DNA of 64,000 nt from Amorphophallus konjac (GCA_022559845.1 CM040118.1:265135519-265199518), one strand, 5' to 3'. Counted from the stretch's first letter, positions 22,801-35,190 are shown. Made by a program: numbers and translations. Notes: generated by a model from the sequence alone, not told the origin.

Positions 22801-23255
22801 TCCAAGAATGTGACTTAGTTATGGTACGGGTTCGACCCGAACGACTCCCCTCGGGAGCCGTTAAGAAGTTGCAAGCCCATAGTGATGGTCCCTTCCAAAT
22901 ACTACGGAAGATTGGCTCCAATGCATATGTTGTGGACTTACCTCCCGAATAAGGGATTAGCTCTACCTTTAATGTGGCAGATCTAGTGGCCTACAAGGAA
23001 CCCACAGCAATCCCTAGTGACCCTTTTGAGTCTTCATCTCCCATTGAGAGTGAGCCCACCCCTGTGCGTCCACCAGCCTTGAGAGCACCGCGCGAGCAAA
23101 TTGAGAGGATACTGGATGAGTAGGTGACAGCTACACGGAGCAGGATTTACCAGCGCCACCTTATCCGTTGGCAGGACCGTCCACCTTCTGATGATTCCTG
23201 GATCAGCCGGAAAGATCTCCAGCGTCTCGATCCAGACCTGCTGGAGCACTACTAG
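19871..23255 (+). pseudogene. Element E pol: protease, RT, RNase H, integrase, chromodomain
   Basis: The protease segment has FDNGSC near 19930 in place of the usual D-S/T-G, then IILGRPW near 20135. RT lies at about 20640-21250 with the F-D-D box at 21094-21102, RNase H at 21530-21860, and integrase at 22070-22700 ([20 protein letters not shown]). The C-terminal chromodomain (RHLIRWQDRPPSDDSWI, 23155-23210) ends at the TAG at 23253. Stops are visible at 20024, 20097, 21694, 21958 and 22480 among others. One frameshift lies near 20740-20760 and at least one more after 22482. Around 22441-22530 a 45-nt segment of integrase is duplicated in tandem, and just after it about 15 expected codons are missing. 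Clearly dead. Confidence 0.9.
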
Positions 23256-23297
23256 AGCGGTGTCCCACCTTACTCGACGGAGTCGAGGTCCAGCCGT

Positions 23298-23309
23298 CTC
23301 GGGAGGGTT
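23298..23309 (+). other. Polypurine tract of E
   Basis: tctcgggagggt directly precedes the 3' LTR start. It is a weaker purine tract than those of A and D. Confidence 0.5.
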
Positions 23310-23537
23310 GGTGGGGACACCGTACCCACAGGACACGTCACAAGGAGCCGATGCCGCACCGCCCCGACACCATCGAGCTTGTGGCTCGGAGATTTGACGT
23401 CCTGAGTATGTATTTTATTTGTATTATGGTGGTATTGTATTATTAACCACTAGTCATATTTTATTTTATTTTGGCCAATAGTCAAAGGTTGGTTGGTGTA
23501 TTTTGTTTCATTAGGCCAAATAGTCATAGGATATGGG
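23310..23537 (+). mobile_element. Element E 3' LTR, part 1
   Basis: This part matches 16436-16682. It stops at gatatggg, where F is inserted, and continues after F. Together the two parts align with the whole 5' LTR. Confidence 0.88.
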
Positions 23538-26500
23538 TGATGTGAGACGATCTTCCGAGTATGAGATTTTCTCATCTTTCCATTTTTTTTTCAATTTTTT
23601 TTTCACCACCTTTGCTGCATACTCATTTGTTAACTCTTTCTCAAACTAATTTAGCTTTCAAGGCCTTACTTAAAAGCTACACTAGTGGAGATCGCCGGTA
23701 CAGCCTTGTGATATCTTTTCCAGCGAACTCTGCCACTTTAAGTGGAAGGGTAGTTCCCAACGGTGCACCTGCCACTGGCCACTAGTGTGGATAGCTTGAC
23801 TTCGATAACAATGCCCTGCCAGAGGCGATCATGCCGCAGCGGGCTTTCTTTGCAGCTGCTTCTCAGAGGATGTTGATGGAGGGGATGAGTGGCTCGTAGA
23901 GGTGCTGCCATGCTGGAGTGGTGTATGATGGTGACGATGCAGTGGATAGCGCCGACGACGTGAATCTCAGATTTGCATAGGATCACATGATCCCTCTGGT
24001 CATACAACTTCTCTCATCTGCTCACTAGCTCAGTATAGCAAGCGAAGACTACTGGCAACATGAGCTTCAATTTCTCTTCATGAAAGGCATGCCGGATTGA
24101 TAATTCTCCTGTGCATTGCCCACTATTCTCCATCATATCTTGCAAGACCCGTGTCCATATACTATGCAACAGGATCTGATCTTGGCTTTCCAAAGTGATC
24201 ACACTTGTTAGACAGAACCTCCCTGATTAGAACGGGGTCCATAATGCTCATTCGAGGATGAGGCTCAACCCAAGTAATACTGATATTACAGTGAGAAAGC
24301 ATAGGGAGAGAGGGATGCTGGTTGGGCAGCGGGCTCCACGGTGGGGAGGTGCAGCGACGACGGATGATGGGAATGTCCGGTCAGTCTTCTGACCAGTCAT
24401 GGGGTTGACCAATCCTTCCGACCTTGATGGGACAGACGCACCAAACGGTGCTCTGTTATGAGCTCTCTCTCTCACTGTGGACATCCAAACTGAAATTGTA
24501 GCTGCCCTCTGAGAAGAGGGCCCAGTAGGAGGGAGCCGGTTGTATGGCGGCAATAGCTACGTGCATGTCTGGTCTGAGGTGCTCGCCTTACCTCCTTGCT
24601 TCACGAAGTAGCAGGACGGCGGGTGGTTCATGGCAGGAGGGATGAGGGGTTTGCTCAGAGGAGATGACTGCCGTCACACTTGGACGGCTTCCAGCTCTGC
24701 GAGGGTTGCTCTGGGTGGCGTGGGGAAGCTTCTCGTTCTGTACGGCAGGAAGGCAGCACGGTGCGATGCCTTATGTGCTCGCCGTGCTCGAACGAGGCTG
24801 CTATCATGATAGGGCGAGCACCGTGCCCAGACTCGGAGATGGCCGGGCTTGCTCGACGTGTTCGCAACTTCTTTGTTCCGTAGCCTGCGGGATCGATGAA
24901 GAAATGGGACCCTATTTAGGGAGGCTCTCATTCATGGCGATGGGAGCTTGGCGGTGGTGAGTTGGGTGCGATGGTGGCGAATTGCATGCTGTGTCGTGGA
25001 GAGGGAGAACCGTAGGGGGGCTAGGAATGAGGATGACTGTGGCTGTGTTGGTGGACGGTGGAAGCGGAGAGGTTGCATGCAGTGGAGGTGTCAGTGGCAA
25101 CGGCGAGGCTGCATGCAGGGACTGCAGCGGGAGACGAAGGAGTTCGCCCCGTCGACGTCGCATGAAAGGACCATGGCGAGGGGAGTAGGCGCACGCTTCA
25201 CTGCTACTGCGCTGGCGGGAGTTGGCCGTCTCTGGAAGCTAGCGTGGTGAGGGCAAGGCTGGTGGATGGCGATGGGAAGTTGGGTTTTCAGATGACCAGA
25301 GGAAGAGAGGAGTGGGGGAATGAGAAGAAGGGGGGGGAAGGGGGTAGGAGGCACCTGCGGTGCCCCTGTTTCAAACAGGGGATCGCATGCGGGATTTGAG
25401 AGAGTGAGGGAGAGGAAGGAAAGAGATCATGGGGTTGGTGTTATGTGTGAGTGGGTGTACGCAGAGGAGAGAAGAGAGGTTGGCTGGCGGAGGGCGGCTA
25501 CATGGGTGGATGCGAGAGTGGTAGAGAGGGAGGGGAATCCGTCTGGGGGAAAGGCTAAGAGAGATAGGGAGAGGAGGAGTAGTAGGAGGAAAGGGAGGGG
25601 ATGATCTGGGTGTCGCACCCAGCAGGAGGGAGAGGGAGAGAGAGGGGCGTCGCACCCCTAGGAGAGAGGAGAGGGAGAGTGTAGGAGGGGAGATGAGTAT
25701 AGGGGGAAGAGAGTGAGGGGATGTAGTGGTGGGGAGTCAGAGCGGGGCAAAGGAGAGAGAATGGGGAGGGGGCACCCGCGATGCCCTGTTCCAAACAGGG
25801 GATCGGCCACGGGTTCAGAGAGGGTAAGGGGGAGGGAGAAAGGGCCTTGGGCGGGGGGGTTACGTGAGTGGCCTGCGTGGGGAGATGCATGGGAAAGGGG
25901 GGGTTGGCCCGCGACTGTAGAGAGAGAGAGAAGAAGAGAGGAGTGCCGCGGCGGTGTTAGAGAGAGAAATAGGGTGGAGGTGAGGCTCCCGGTGATTCGA
26001 AGGCAAGAGAGAGAGAGGACTGAGGAAAGGAGAGGGTGAAGGGGAGAGAGGTAGAGGGAGAGAAGCAGGAGGGGGAAGGAAGCACCGCCTGGGGAGGCCA
26101 AGAGGGGGGTGGGAAAGACGACGGCGAGAAAGGGAGGGGGGGCGCTGGTACGTGAGTGCATGGAGAGGGAGACCGCCTGAGGAAAGAAGAGGGAGAGGGA
26201 GGTCGGCCTGGGGAAGACGGGGTAGGGAAAAGGGAGGTGGCGGCTTAGGAGAGAAAGGAGGGGGAAAGAGAGAAGAAGCCCCACAGTGAGGGCATCGATG
26301 CAGCGGTTGTCGTGCGAACGGGAGGTCATGCCTGTGAACAGTAGAGGTGAACGGAAGCAAGGGAGAGAGGGAGAGCTGCTATGTGAAGGAGAGAAAGAGA
26401 GAGGGAATGGGGAGAGAGAGGGAACCGTCCGATGCCTATAGAAGGGAGGACAACGCTACATGCAGGAGTGCGCAGAGAACAGAAAGAGAGAGAGGGGGAG

Positions 26501-27194
26501 AGGAATGCCAGAGGAGGGGGAGGAGTGAGGAGATCGACGTGTGAAAGTGGAGGAGGAGAGATGAGAAAGAGAGAAAGGGGGGGAGGAGGAGAGAGCCGCC
26601 GGTGAGGGTATGGGCAAGGGAGAGTTATAGAGAGAAGGGGAGTTGCAGAGGGCAAGAAAAGAGAGGAAGAGATAAGAGGAAAGGGAGAGAGGGAGGTGAA
26701 GAGTGGTGGGAAGAGGAAGACGTGGGTAAAGACGCAATTTACGTGTGTGTGTGAGAGAAGGTGTGGTCGCGGTGGTGTTTGGGAGTTAGAGAGAGAAAGA
26801 GGATAAAACGTGGGAGAGAGAGGATGGGGAGAGAGGAGAGAAGGGTGGAGAGGGTAAGGGCTACATCTTTCCAAAAATTAACTTCACTTCATTGCTTCAA
26901 ATAAAGGTTACAGGACTCTTTTTATAGACTCCACAAGGAGACCAAAAGACAACTCATTACAACTTCAACTAATACCTAACACTCATTATACCTCTAATTG
27001 GAAGATTAAAAGACACTAAAAAAAAACTCTTTCATGGATATAGTTTAAATCCTATAAAAAAGAAAACACACATATTAGGTCTATACATGTGACCCAATTA
27101 ATATAAATATTTATTTGATAATTTTGTTGAAGCCGCTTGCCGATCCCGTCAGTTTCAACCATGAATCTTGAATCTCGAACCGACGATCCCGTCA
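23538..27194 (-). mobile_element. Element F 3' LTR (left copy)
   Basis: 3657 bp. On the minus strand U3 is short: a TATA box (gtctataaaaaga) lies at 26917-26929, about 270 nt from the LTR start, so R plus U5 would exceed 3.3 kb. About 25300-26870 is strongly purine-rich on the plus strand (gagaggg runs). The long Pro/Ser/Leu-rich open frames on the minus strand follow from that bias and I do not call them genes. No known protein domain is seen in the remaining LTR frames. Confidence 0.9.
25300..26870. repeat. Purine/pyrimidine strand-asymmetric tract in the F LTR
   Basis: Plus strand dominated by gagagg and gggag runs; a second copy lies at about 29050-30625. Within it a module with a ccctgtt...aacaggg hairpin occurs twice (25363-25381, perfect 9-bp stem with 1-nt loop; and about 25784-25800), about 420 nt apart. 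Confidence 0.75.
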
Positions 27195-27288
27195 AACCCC
27201 TCTACTTGGAGGAGGTTCGACCTCGAACCTCGTAGCTCAGGATCCCGGTCTGATGGAACAACCCGGTTCCCTAAGCTCTGATACCATT
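27195..27288 (-). other. Element F interior (primer site, hairpin, polypurine tract)
   Basis: The primer site is 27275-27286 (minus strand tggtatcagagc, a perfect initiator-Met match) two nt from the 5' LTR. The tract ccaagtagaggggtt at 27195-27209 abuts the 3' LTR. A perfect 9-bp inverted repeat with a 2-nt loop lies at 27212-27231 (gaggttcga / tcgaacctc). Confidence 0.85.
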
Positions 27289-30200
27289 TGATGTGAGACG
27301 ATCTTCCGAGTATGAGATTTTCTCATCTTTCCATTTTTTTTTTCAATTTTTTTTTCACCACCTTTGCTGCATACTCATTTGTTAACTCTTTCTCAAACTA
27401 ATTTAGCTTTCAAGGCCTTACTTAAAAGCTACACTAGTGGAGATCGCCGGTACAGCCTTGTGATATCTTTTCCAGCGAACTCTGCCACTTTAAGTGGAAG
27501 GGTAGTTCCCAACGGTGCACCTGCCACTGGCCACTAGTGTGGATAGCTTGACTTCGATAACAATGCCCTGCCAGAGGCGATCATGCCGTAGCGGGCTTTC
27601 TTTGCAGCTGCTTCTCAGAGGATGTTGATGGAGGGGATGAGTGGCTCGTAGAGGTGCTGCCATGCTGGAGTGGTGTATGATGGTGACGATGCAGTGGATA
27701 GCGCCGACGACGTGAATCTCAGATTTGCATAGGATCACATGATCCCTCTGGTCATACAACTTCTCTCATCTGCTCACTAGCTCAGTATAGCAAGCGAAGA
27801 CTACTGGCAACATGAGCTTCAATTTCTCTTCATGAAAGGCATGCCGGATTGATAATTCTCCTGTGCATTGCCCACTATTCTCCATCATATCTTGCAAGAC
27901 CCGTGTCCATATACTATGCAACAGGATCTGATCTTGGCTTTCCAAAGTGATCACACTTGTTAGACAGAACCTCCCTGATTAGAACGGGGTCCATAATGCT
28001 CATTCGAGGATGAGGCTCAACCCAAGTAATACTGATATTACAGTGAGAAAGCATAGGGAGAGAGGGATGCTGGTTGGGCAGCGGGCTCCACGGTGGGGAG
28101 GTGCAGCGACGACGGATGATGGGAATGTCCGGTCAGTCTTCTGACCAGTCATGGGGTTGACCAATCCTTCCGACCTTGATGGGACAGACGCACCAAACGG
28201 TGCTCTGTTATGAGCTCTCTCTCTCACTGTGGACATCCAAACTGAAATTGTAGCTGCCCTCTGAGAAGAGGGCCCAGTAGGAGGGAGCCGGTTGTATGGC
28301 GGCAATAGCTACGTGCATGTCTGGTCTGAGGTGCTCGCCTTACCTCCTTGCTTCACGAAGTAGCAGGACGGCGGGTGGTTCATGGCAGGAGGGATGAGGG
28401 GTTTGCTCAGAGGAGATGACTGCCGTCACACTTGGACGGCTTCCAGCTCTGCGAGGGTTGCTCTGGGTGGCGTGGGGAAGCTTCTCGTTCTGTACGGCAG
28501 GAAGGCAGCACGGTGCGATGCCTTATGTGCTCGCTGTGCTCGAACGAGGCTGCTATCATGGTAGGGCGAGCACCGTGCCCAGACTCGGAGATGGCCGGGC
28601 TTGCTCGACGTGTTCGCAACTCCTTTGTTCCGTAGCCTGCGGGATCGATGAAGAAATGGGACCCTATTTAGGGAGGCTCTCATGCATGGCGATGGGAGCT
28701 TGGCGGTGGTGAGTTGGGTGCGATGGTGGCGAATTGCATGCTGTGTCGTGGAGAGGGGGAACCGTAGGGGGGCTAGGAATGAGGATGACTGTGGCTGTGT
28801 TGGTGGACGGTGGAAGCGGAGAGGTTGCATGCAGTGGAGGGGTCAGTGGCAATGGCGAGGCTGCATGCAGGGACTGCAGCGGGAGACGAAGGAGTTCGCC
28901 CCGTCGACGTTGCATGAAAGGACCATGGCGAGGGGAGTAGGCGCACGCTTCACTGCTACTGCGCTGGCGGGAGTTGGCCGTCTCTGGAAGCTAGCGTGGT
29001 GAGGGCAAGGCTGGTGGATGGCGATGGGAAGTTGGGTTTTCAGATGACCAGAGGAAGAGAGGAGTGGGGGAATGAGAAGAAGGGGGGGGAAGGGGGTAGG
29101 AGGCACCTGCGGTGCCCCTGTTTCAAACAGGGGATCGCATGCGGGATTTGAGAGAGTGAGGGAGAGGAAGGAAAGAGATCATGGGGTTGGTGTTATGTGT
29201 GAGTGGGTGTACGCAGAGGAGAGAAGAGAGGTTGGCTGGCGGAGGGCGGCTACATGGGTGGATGCGAGAGTGGTAGAGAGGGAGGGGAATCCGTCTGGGG
29301 GAAAGGCTAAGAGAGATAGGGAGAGGAGGAGCAGTAGGAGGAAAGGGAGGGGATGATCTGGGTGTCGCACCCAGCAGGAGGGAGAGGGAGAGAGAGGGGC
29401 GTCGCACCCCTAGGAGAGAGGAGAGGGAGAGTGTAGGAGGGGAGATGAGTATAGGGGGAAGAGAGTGAGGGGATGTAGTGGTGGGGAGTCAGAGCGGGGC
29501 AAAGGAGAGAGAATGGAGAGGGGGAGGGGGCACCCGCGATGCCCTGTTCCAAACAGGGGATCGGCCACGGGTTCAGAGAGGGTAAGGGGGAGGGAGGAAG
29601 GGCCTTGGGCGGGGGGGTTACGTGAGTGGCCTGCGTGGGGAGATGCATGGGAAAGGGGGGGTTGGCCCGCGACTGTAGAGAGAGAGAGAAGAAGAGAGGA
29701 GTGCCGCGGCGGTGTTAGAGAGAGAAATAGGGTGGAGGTGAGGCTCCCGGTGATTCGAAGGCAAGAGAGAGAGAGGACTGAGGAAAGGAGAGGGTGAAGG
29801 GGAGAGAGGTAGAGGGAGAGAAGCAGGAGGGGGAAGGAAGCACCGCCTGGGGAGGCCAAGAGGGGGGTGGGAAAGACGACGGCGAGAAAGGGAGGGGGGG
29901 CGCTGGTACGTGAGTGCATGGAGAGGGAGACCGCCTGAGGAAAGAAGAGGGAGAGGGAGGTCGGCCTGGGGAAGACGGGGTAGGGAAAAGGGAGGTGGCG
30001 GCTTAGGAGAGAAAGGAGGGGGAAAGAGAGAAGAAGCCCCATAGTGAGGGCATCGATGCAGCGGTTGTCGTGCGAACGGGAGGTCATGCCTGTGAACAGT
30101 AGAGGTGAACGGAAGCAAGGGAGAGAGGGAGAGCTGCTATGTGAAGGAGAGAAAGAGAGAGGGAATGGGGAGAGAGAGGGAACCGTCCGATGCCTATAGA

Positions 30201-30951
30201 AGGGAGGACAACGCTGCATGCAGGAGTGCGCAGAGAACAGAAAGAGAGAGAGGGGGAGAGGAATGCCAGAGGAGGGGGAGGAGTGAGGAGATCGACGTGT
30301 GAAAGTGGAGGAGGAGAGATGAGAAAGAGAGAAAGGGGGGGAGGAGGAGAGAGCCGCCGGTGAGGGTATGGGCAAGGGAGAGTTATAGAGAGAAGGGGAG
30401 TTGCAGAGGGCAAGAAAAGAGAGGAAGAGATAAGAGGAAAGGGAGAGAGGGAGGTGAAGAGTGGTGGGAAGAGGAAGACGTGGGTAAAGACGCAATTTAC
30501 GTGTGTGTGTGAGAGAAGGTGTGGTCGCGGTGGTGTTTGGGAGTTAGAGAGAGAAAGAGGATAAAACGTGGGAGAGAGAGGATGGGGAGAGAGGAGAGAA
30601 AGGTGGAGAGGGTAAGGGCTACATCTTTCCAAAAATTAACTTCACTTCATTGCTTCAAATAAAGGTTACAGGACTCTTTTTATAGACTCCACAAGGAGAC
30701 CAAAAGACAACTCATTACAACTTCAACTAATACCTAACACTCATTATACCTCTAATTGGAAGATTAAAAGACACTAAAAAAAACTCTTTCATGGATATAG
30801 TTTAAATCCTATAAAAAAGAAAACACACATATTAGGTCTATACATGTGACCCAATTAATATAAATATTTATTTGATAATTTTGTTGAAGCCGCTTGCCGA
30901 TCCCGTCAGTTTCAACCATGAATCTTGAATCTCGAACCGACGATCCCGTCA
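27289..30951 (-). mobile_element. Element F 5' LTR (right copy)
   Basis: 3663 bp, nearly identical to 23538-27194. It has the matching TATA box at 30675-30687. One visible difference is a 6-nt insertion in a gagggg run near 29517. Confidence 0.9.
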
Positions 30952-30956
30952 ATGGG

Positions 30957-31246
30957 TGTCCTTAGTTGAAATGTCTAGGGGTATTCTTGTCCTAGTGTAA
31001 TATGGCCTTTCCTATATAAAGGAGGCTAGTGTACCATTTTATGTATTGAATGCCTATGAAAGAAAACCCACGTAGGTGCTTTTGCCCCTTTGTTGCTTCC
31101 CTTCCCTTCAACTCCTTTGTGAGAAGAGAGTGATTGCCCGGTGAGAGACCATCCGGTGAGAGACCGAGCTGCGCAAGGCAGTGGTTATCCCGTCCCGTTC
31201 GTGTTTTCGGAGTGCCGATGATCTCTTCCACATCGCCGCCGCGTCA
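30957..31246 (+). mobile_element. Element E 3' LTR, part 2
   Basis: It resumes (tgtccttagttg...) right after the second atggg copy of the F target duplication. It matches 16683-16969 and ends gccgcgtca. Confidence 0.88.
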
Positions 31247-31251
31247 TTAGG

Positions 31252-32074
31252 CCTTATGGCCGGCCTTGTCGCAGTGCTTACACACCTCTTTGGAAGGTGA
31301 GGTAGTAATGGAGAAGGGCTTTTTATTCTTCTTGAACTTCTTCTCTTGGGAAGAATCTCCTCCGTTTCTAGTCCTCTTCTTATTGAAGGTTGGATTGAAA
31401 GTGCCAGAGCTGGTAACATGCTCCTTCTTATCTTTTCCACGAATTCGGTCGGACAACTCCGTGGCGTCTTCTAGCAGCTGGGCTCACCTTATCATTTTCG
31501 AATAGACTTGGATGTCCATCGGCGCCAGTTGAGTAATGTATTGGGGCCTAAGCCCATTGAGAAATCTTCTGGCTTTCATCTTTTCGGTACACACTAGGTG
31601 TGGTGCGTACCTTGGCAGACGAGAGAATTGGGCATCGTACTCGGCCACAGATAGAGCCCGTTGTTTAAGCACAGTAAACTCCGCAGCCTTCTTCTCTTGT
31701 ATATGGTCTGAGAAATACTTGCTATTGAAGTGTTCAACGTACCCACTCCACGCGATATGTTCATGAGGTAATGAAGCTTCTACCAACTCCCACCAGAATC
31801 AGGCATCCCGCTCTAGTTGAAAAGTCGCTAGTAGGACCTTTTCTTCATCCGTGCACTGCATGACACGGAATATACGTTCGATCTCCCTAATCTAGTGCTC
31901 GGCATCATCGGGGTCGATTGAACCAATGAACATTGGTGGGTTTATGTTATGAAAGCTTCAGTGGAGATCACATGCTCCTCGATTGGCTCCGCCCTGCACC
32001 ACTTGTTATAGCGCCTACGTGAGACCTTGGACAGTGCGTTGCATGTCACACCGTTGGGCACGTTCGGCGGCCAT
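31252..32074 (-). pseudogene. Element D gag, 5' part
   Basis: It starts at the minus-strand ATG at 32074, the homolog of the A gag start. It covers the retrotransposon gag domain (EHFNSKYFSDHIQEKKAAEF near 31740; MKARRFLNGL near 31565) and the first half of the zinc knuckle (CKHCDKAGHKA) up to the E insertion. The rest is at 16435 and below. Premature stops occur in the N-terminal half and near 31482. Confidence 0.88.
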
Positions 32075-32226
32075 GATCCTACAAGAATTAAGTAACTATA
32101 TTAATATGTGATTAATCCAAGGGTCTAAGTTTCTGAGTTAACTTAACCCATGGCTCTACCCAATCTCACCGGGTAAAGGTATAAACCTATCCTTAGACTT
32201 GGTTTCCTAGGAATTGAATATCCTAG

Positions 32227-32238
32227 GCTTTGATACCA
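32227..32238 (-). other. Primer-binding site of D
   Basis: On the minus strand tggtatcaaagc, one change from TGGTATCAGAGC, 7 nt from the 5' LTR end. Confidence 0.8.
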
Positions 32239-32245
32239 CAAAAAT

Positions 32246-35127
32246 TGTCATGCCCCGAGCGCGGAAGGAACCCAGTACGCGTGACGAGTTTATATCATTC
32301 ATGTCAATCAGAGCATAAGGAATTCGACCTTATAGATAGAGATGCGCAAATTGCAAGATAACCAAATCCAATTTATTCATAATAAGCATTAAGGTAAATC
32401 CATTACATAATCTCCTCTTTAGAAAAGAGTAATAAAGGACATTCTAAACTCAATAAAACAAAATTACAATGATAGACTTAAGAAATGGGAAAAGACACGA
32501 CTAGATAGAAGCTTCCATGACTAGGTGGCTCTATGCTCTTTACTCATTCCTGCTCCCATCCGATTGATTCTCATCATCGAAATTACCTGAAAAATAGGGG
32601 AAAACACTAGGTGAACGAATGCTTAGTAGGAATTATATCTCAAGTACAAGCTTGCTTTAAGTAATTACATGTTACAGGAATGCAAGTCAAGCTATGCAGG
32701 TACGCATGACGATGACGAGAGAGAGTAGAGTATCAAGAGTTAATAGAGATGAACTAGCAAGATTTCAAGATAATCATGTAAAATGTATCAAGATGGCCAA
32801 GCATGTAAATATATCAAGTCATGTCACGTGAATTGACTATTATAACATCAAGCGAGTAAATACCCATTTTGGGCCACGCAATTCATGTCATGTCAAGTCA
32901 AGTATGAGTCAAGCACGGGTCGTGGAATGTTAACAATCATGCAAGTCAAGCACTTCGGTGTAATGCCACACCGTGATCAATATAGCTCCTATGGGCATAA
33001 GTACTTTCGGGTGCTCCTCCCAGGACCAGATCGGGCCCTATATGCACAAGCATTGAGTCATGTATATCTAGACATCCACTATAGTTTATAGCCAATATAG
33101 AATTCCAAGAATAAACTATTGTAGGATGATAAGGTAGACTTCATGGAATTATGAGTTCAAGGCCAGAACTTGAATAAGTATGACACATCGTTAAACCGTA
33201 TAAAAACCGTGCCATGTCATGAAACTGGGTAATTGGTATCCACTCAGTCGCCATAAATTACAGAAATAGCGTCCACTATCTGGTCGCTAATTCTTGTGAA
33301 TAGTACAGACTCGATGAAATAGCGCCCAGGCTCAGGTCGCTAAATCAGGGAAATAGTGCCATTGTCCAGGTCGCCAATTCCTTCTGGCGCCCAAGGCATG
33401 GTCGCTAATTACTGACAGAGACAGACTTCTCACTAGAGACTAGAAACAACGCTCTATGAGGGCTAAGCATCACGTTTCTTCATAGTGACGTGACAAGTAA
33501 GGGTTCCAGAGTTTTTAGGGTCCAACCTGCTCGGTTGCCTTGAGGGAATCCAAGGCTAGCGTAGACTTACGGAGGTCTCCATGATGAAATCACCAGTCCG
33601 AAGGAAGGAATATCCCGCGGAGGGTTCAAATGTCACCGAGAGTTAGTGTGTAATCGATAGAATTAAAAACAGAAACCCCATCTACGGATGTGAGATGAGA
33701 GTGTCAATAGACCCACGATATGGGCTAGAAAAATACAATAAAACTGAGACACATGAATCTGCGCCTCAACAGAAGTCGCTATTTCAAGAAATAGTGGCTT
33801 TCTGAAAGGTCGTTCAATCTTAATTTATAATAGAAATTCCAAGGAAATAATGAGAATCAACGACATTGTATAATGGCGCTAATTCTAGAATTTTTCCAGA
33901 AATTAATATTTATAATTATAAATAACGACTGTGTATGATGACGTTCATTCTTTAAATGACGCCCTGATCTAGGTCGCACGTTCATGAATTTCAGTATAAA
34001 TTCAATTTACAAGATTTTTTTAAAATACAACGCCTCCGTATAGGGGCGCTCATTCTTTAAAAAGTGACTAGGGGACTGTCGCTCATTCTTTGTTTGATGC
34101 TACGCATCGGGCAGGTACAATCTTAGACACATAACACTATTCATAAACTTGGAGTTCATATAATCAGGAAAGTGAAGACTTGGATAAACAGAGAAAAATA
34201 TAAGGATTCCAAGAACATGCTCATGCAATAATTTTAACGTCAGGTTTCATAAATATTAATTTTTAAGCATGTGCTATTTATTAAATACTTAAAAGAATTA
34301 GCGGATTGGAAAAAGGTCACTCATTAAACTACGCCCTGGCCATTGTCGCTATTTCAGAAGAATTGGCGACAGCTCGCACGGGCGTTCATTCAATAAGCGC
34401 CCTTGACCTGGTCGCTATTTACTGAAACTCGGTAAAACTTCACGATACTCAAACTGGAATCATGGAATCAACATTATACGACCTATATACTTGAATTGAC
34501 TTTGATTATCATGTTGGGCTTCGTATCTTGAGAACACCTACCTCTTTGGCTTGTTCTGGACATCGAACAGAAGTATGAGAGATTTAATAAGAGCAGCTGC
34601 AACTACGACAGCAGCACTCGAATAGCAGCCACAAGAACAACGAAGACGTTCGAGAGAAAATAGAGAAAGTGCAGCAGTAGCTTTGACAGCAACTGCAGAA
34701 GAAGAGTAAGAAGCAGCATGCTTCTCTCTTCCTGTTCAGCAAGTAGAAGGAATAAAAGCAACGCAACAACTACAGCAGCAAGCACAACAGCAACTGCTTC
34801 GGCAGTAGCAGAAGAGCAACAACAGAAGGAAAAAGAGGAAAAAGCTTTCCCCCTTAACGTTCCCAAGCGAAAGAAGACGAGGACGATGTCATCATCGCAA
34901 AGGAACCAATACGAGCAGCAGTAGTAGCCTGAGCTCATCGATGGAGAGGTTTATTTATAGAGATTGATATCTTTGACTTCTAATGGGATTTAAGTTTCCT
35001 TAGGTGAATCCTAAGAGGCTTAAACCTTCTCATGTTGATCTTCTGCTTCCCAAATCGCAGCCACCTTCCCAGTTGGCTTTTAAAACCCTAAATCCTATTC
35101 GCATGCAAGCTTCGAACGTAGGGAATA

Positions 35128-35190
<63 letters not shown>

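Larger units (their letters stand above)
23538..30951 (-). mobile_element. Element F: LTR-only retrotransposon (3.66-kb LTRs, 94-bp interior)
   Basis: Two direct copies (23538-27194 and 27289-30951) both start tgatgtgagacg and end gatcccgtca, and are flanked by perfect atggg duplications (23533-23537 and 30952-30956). Between them lie only 94 bp (27195-27288). On the minus strand the interior reads primer site tggtatcagagc, a spacer with a hairpin, and a purine-rich tract ending gtagaggggtt. The element therefore has all cis signals for reverse transcription and no protein-coding interior. By eye I count about 14 substitutions and a few small indels between copies, around 0.4 percent, so the insertion is recent. 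It must be mobilised in trans by an autonomous partner. It does not match the usual TRIM (short LTR) or LARD (long interior) plan. Confidence 0.9.
16436..31246 (+). mobile_element. Element E: chromodomain Ty3/gypsy retrotransposon inside the D gag
   Basis: LTRs of about 530 bp begin tggtggggacacc and end gccgccgcgtca or a near variant. Target duplications are ttcgg (16431-16435) and ttagg (31247-31251), one mismatch. Removing E rejoins the D gag exactly within the CX2CX4HX4C zinc-knuckle codons. E has a primer site, a long leader, gag, pol with chromodomain and a polypurine tract. Its 3' LTR was later split by F. LTR copies differ at several places in the first 65 bases, so E is far older than F. 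I recognise a chromovirus; the exact lineage (Galadriel, CRM or Reina side) is not certain. Confidence 0.9.

Noticed and set aside
24674..25250. Several 70-100-codon frames repeated exactly 3752 nt later
   Set aside because: They are LTR sequence of F present twice; open frames on both strands without known domains.
29410..30495. 361-codon minus-strand open frame (and the 223- and 182-codon frames in the left copy)
   Set aside because: Pro/Ser/Leu low-complexity product caused by the purine-rich plus strand. The left LTR copy breaks it, no domain is seen, and it sits inside an LTR.
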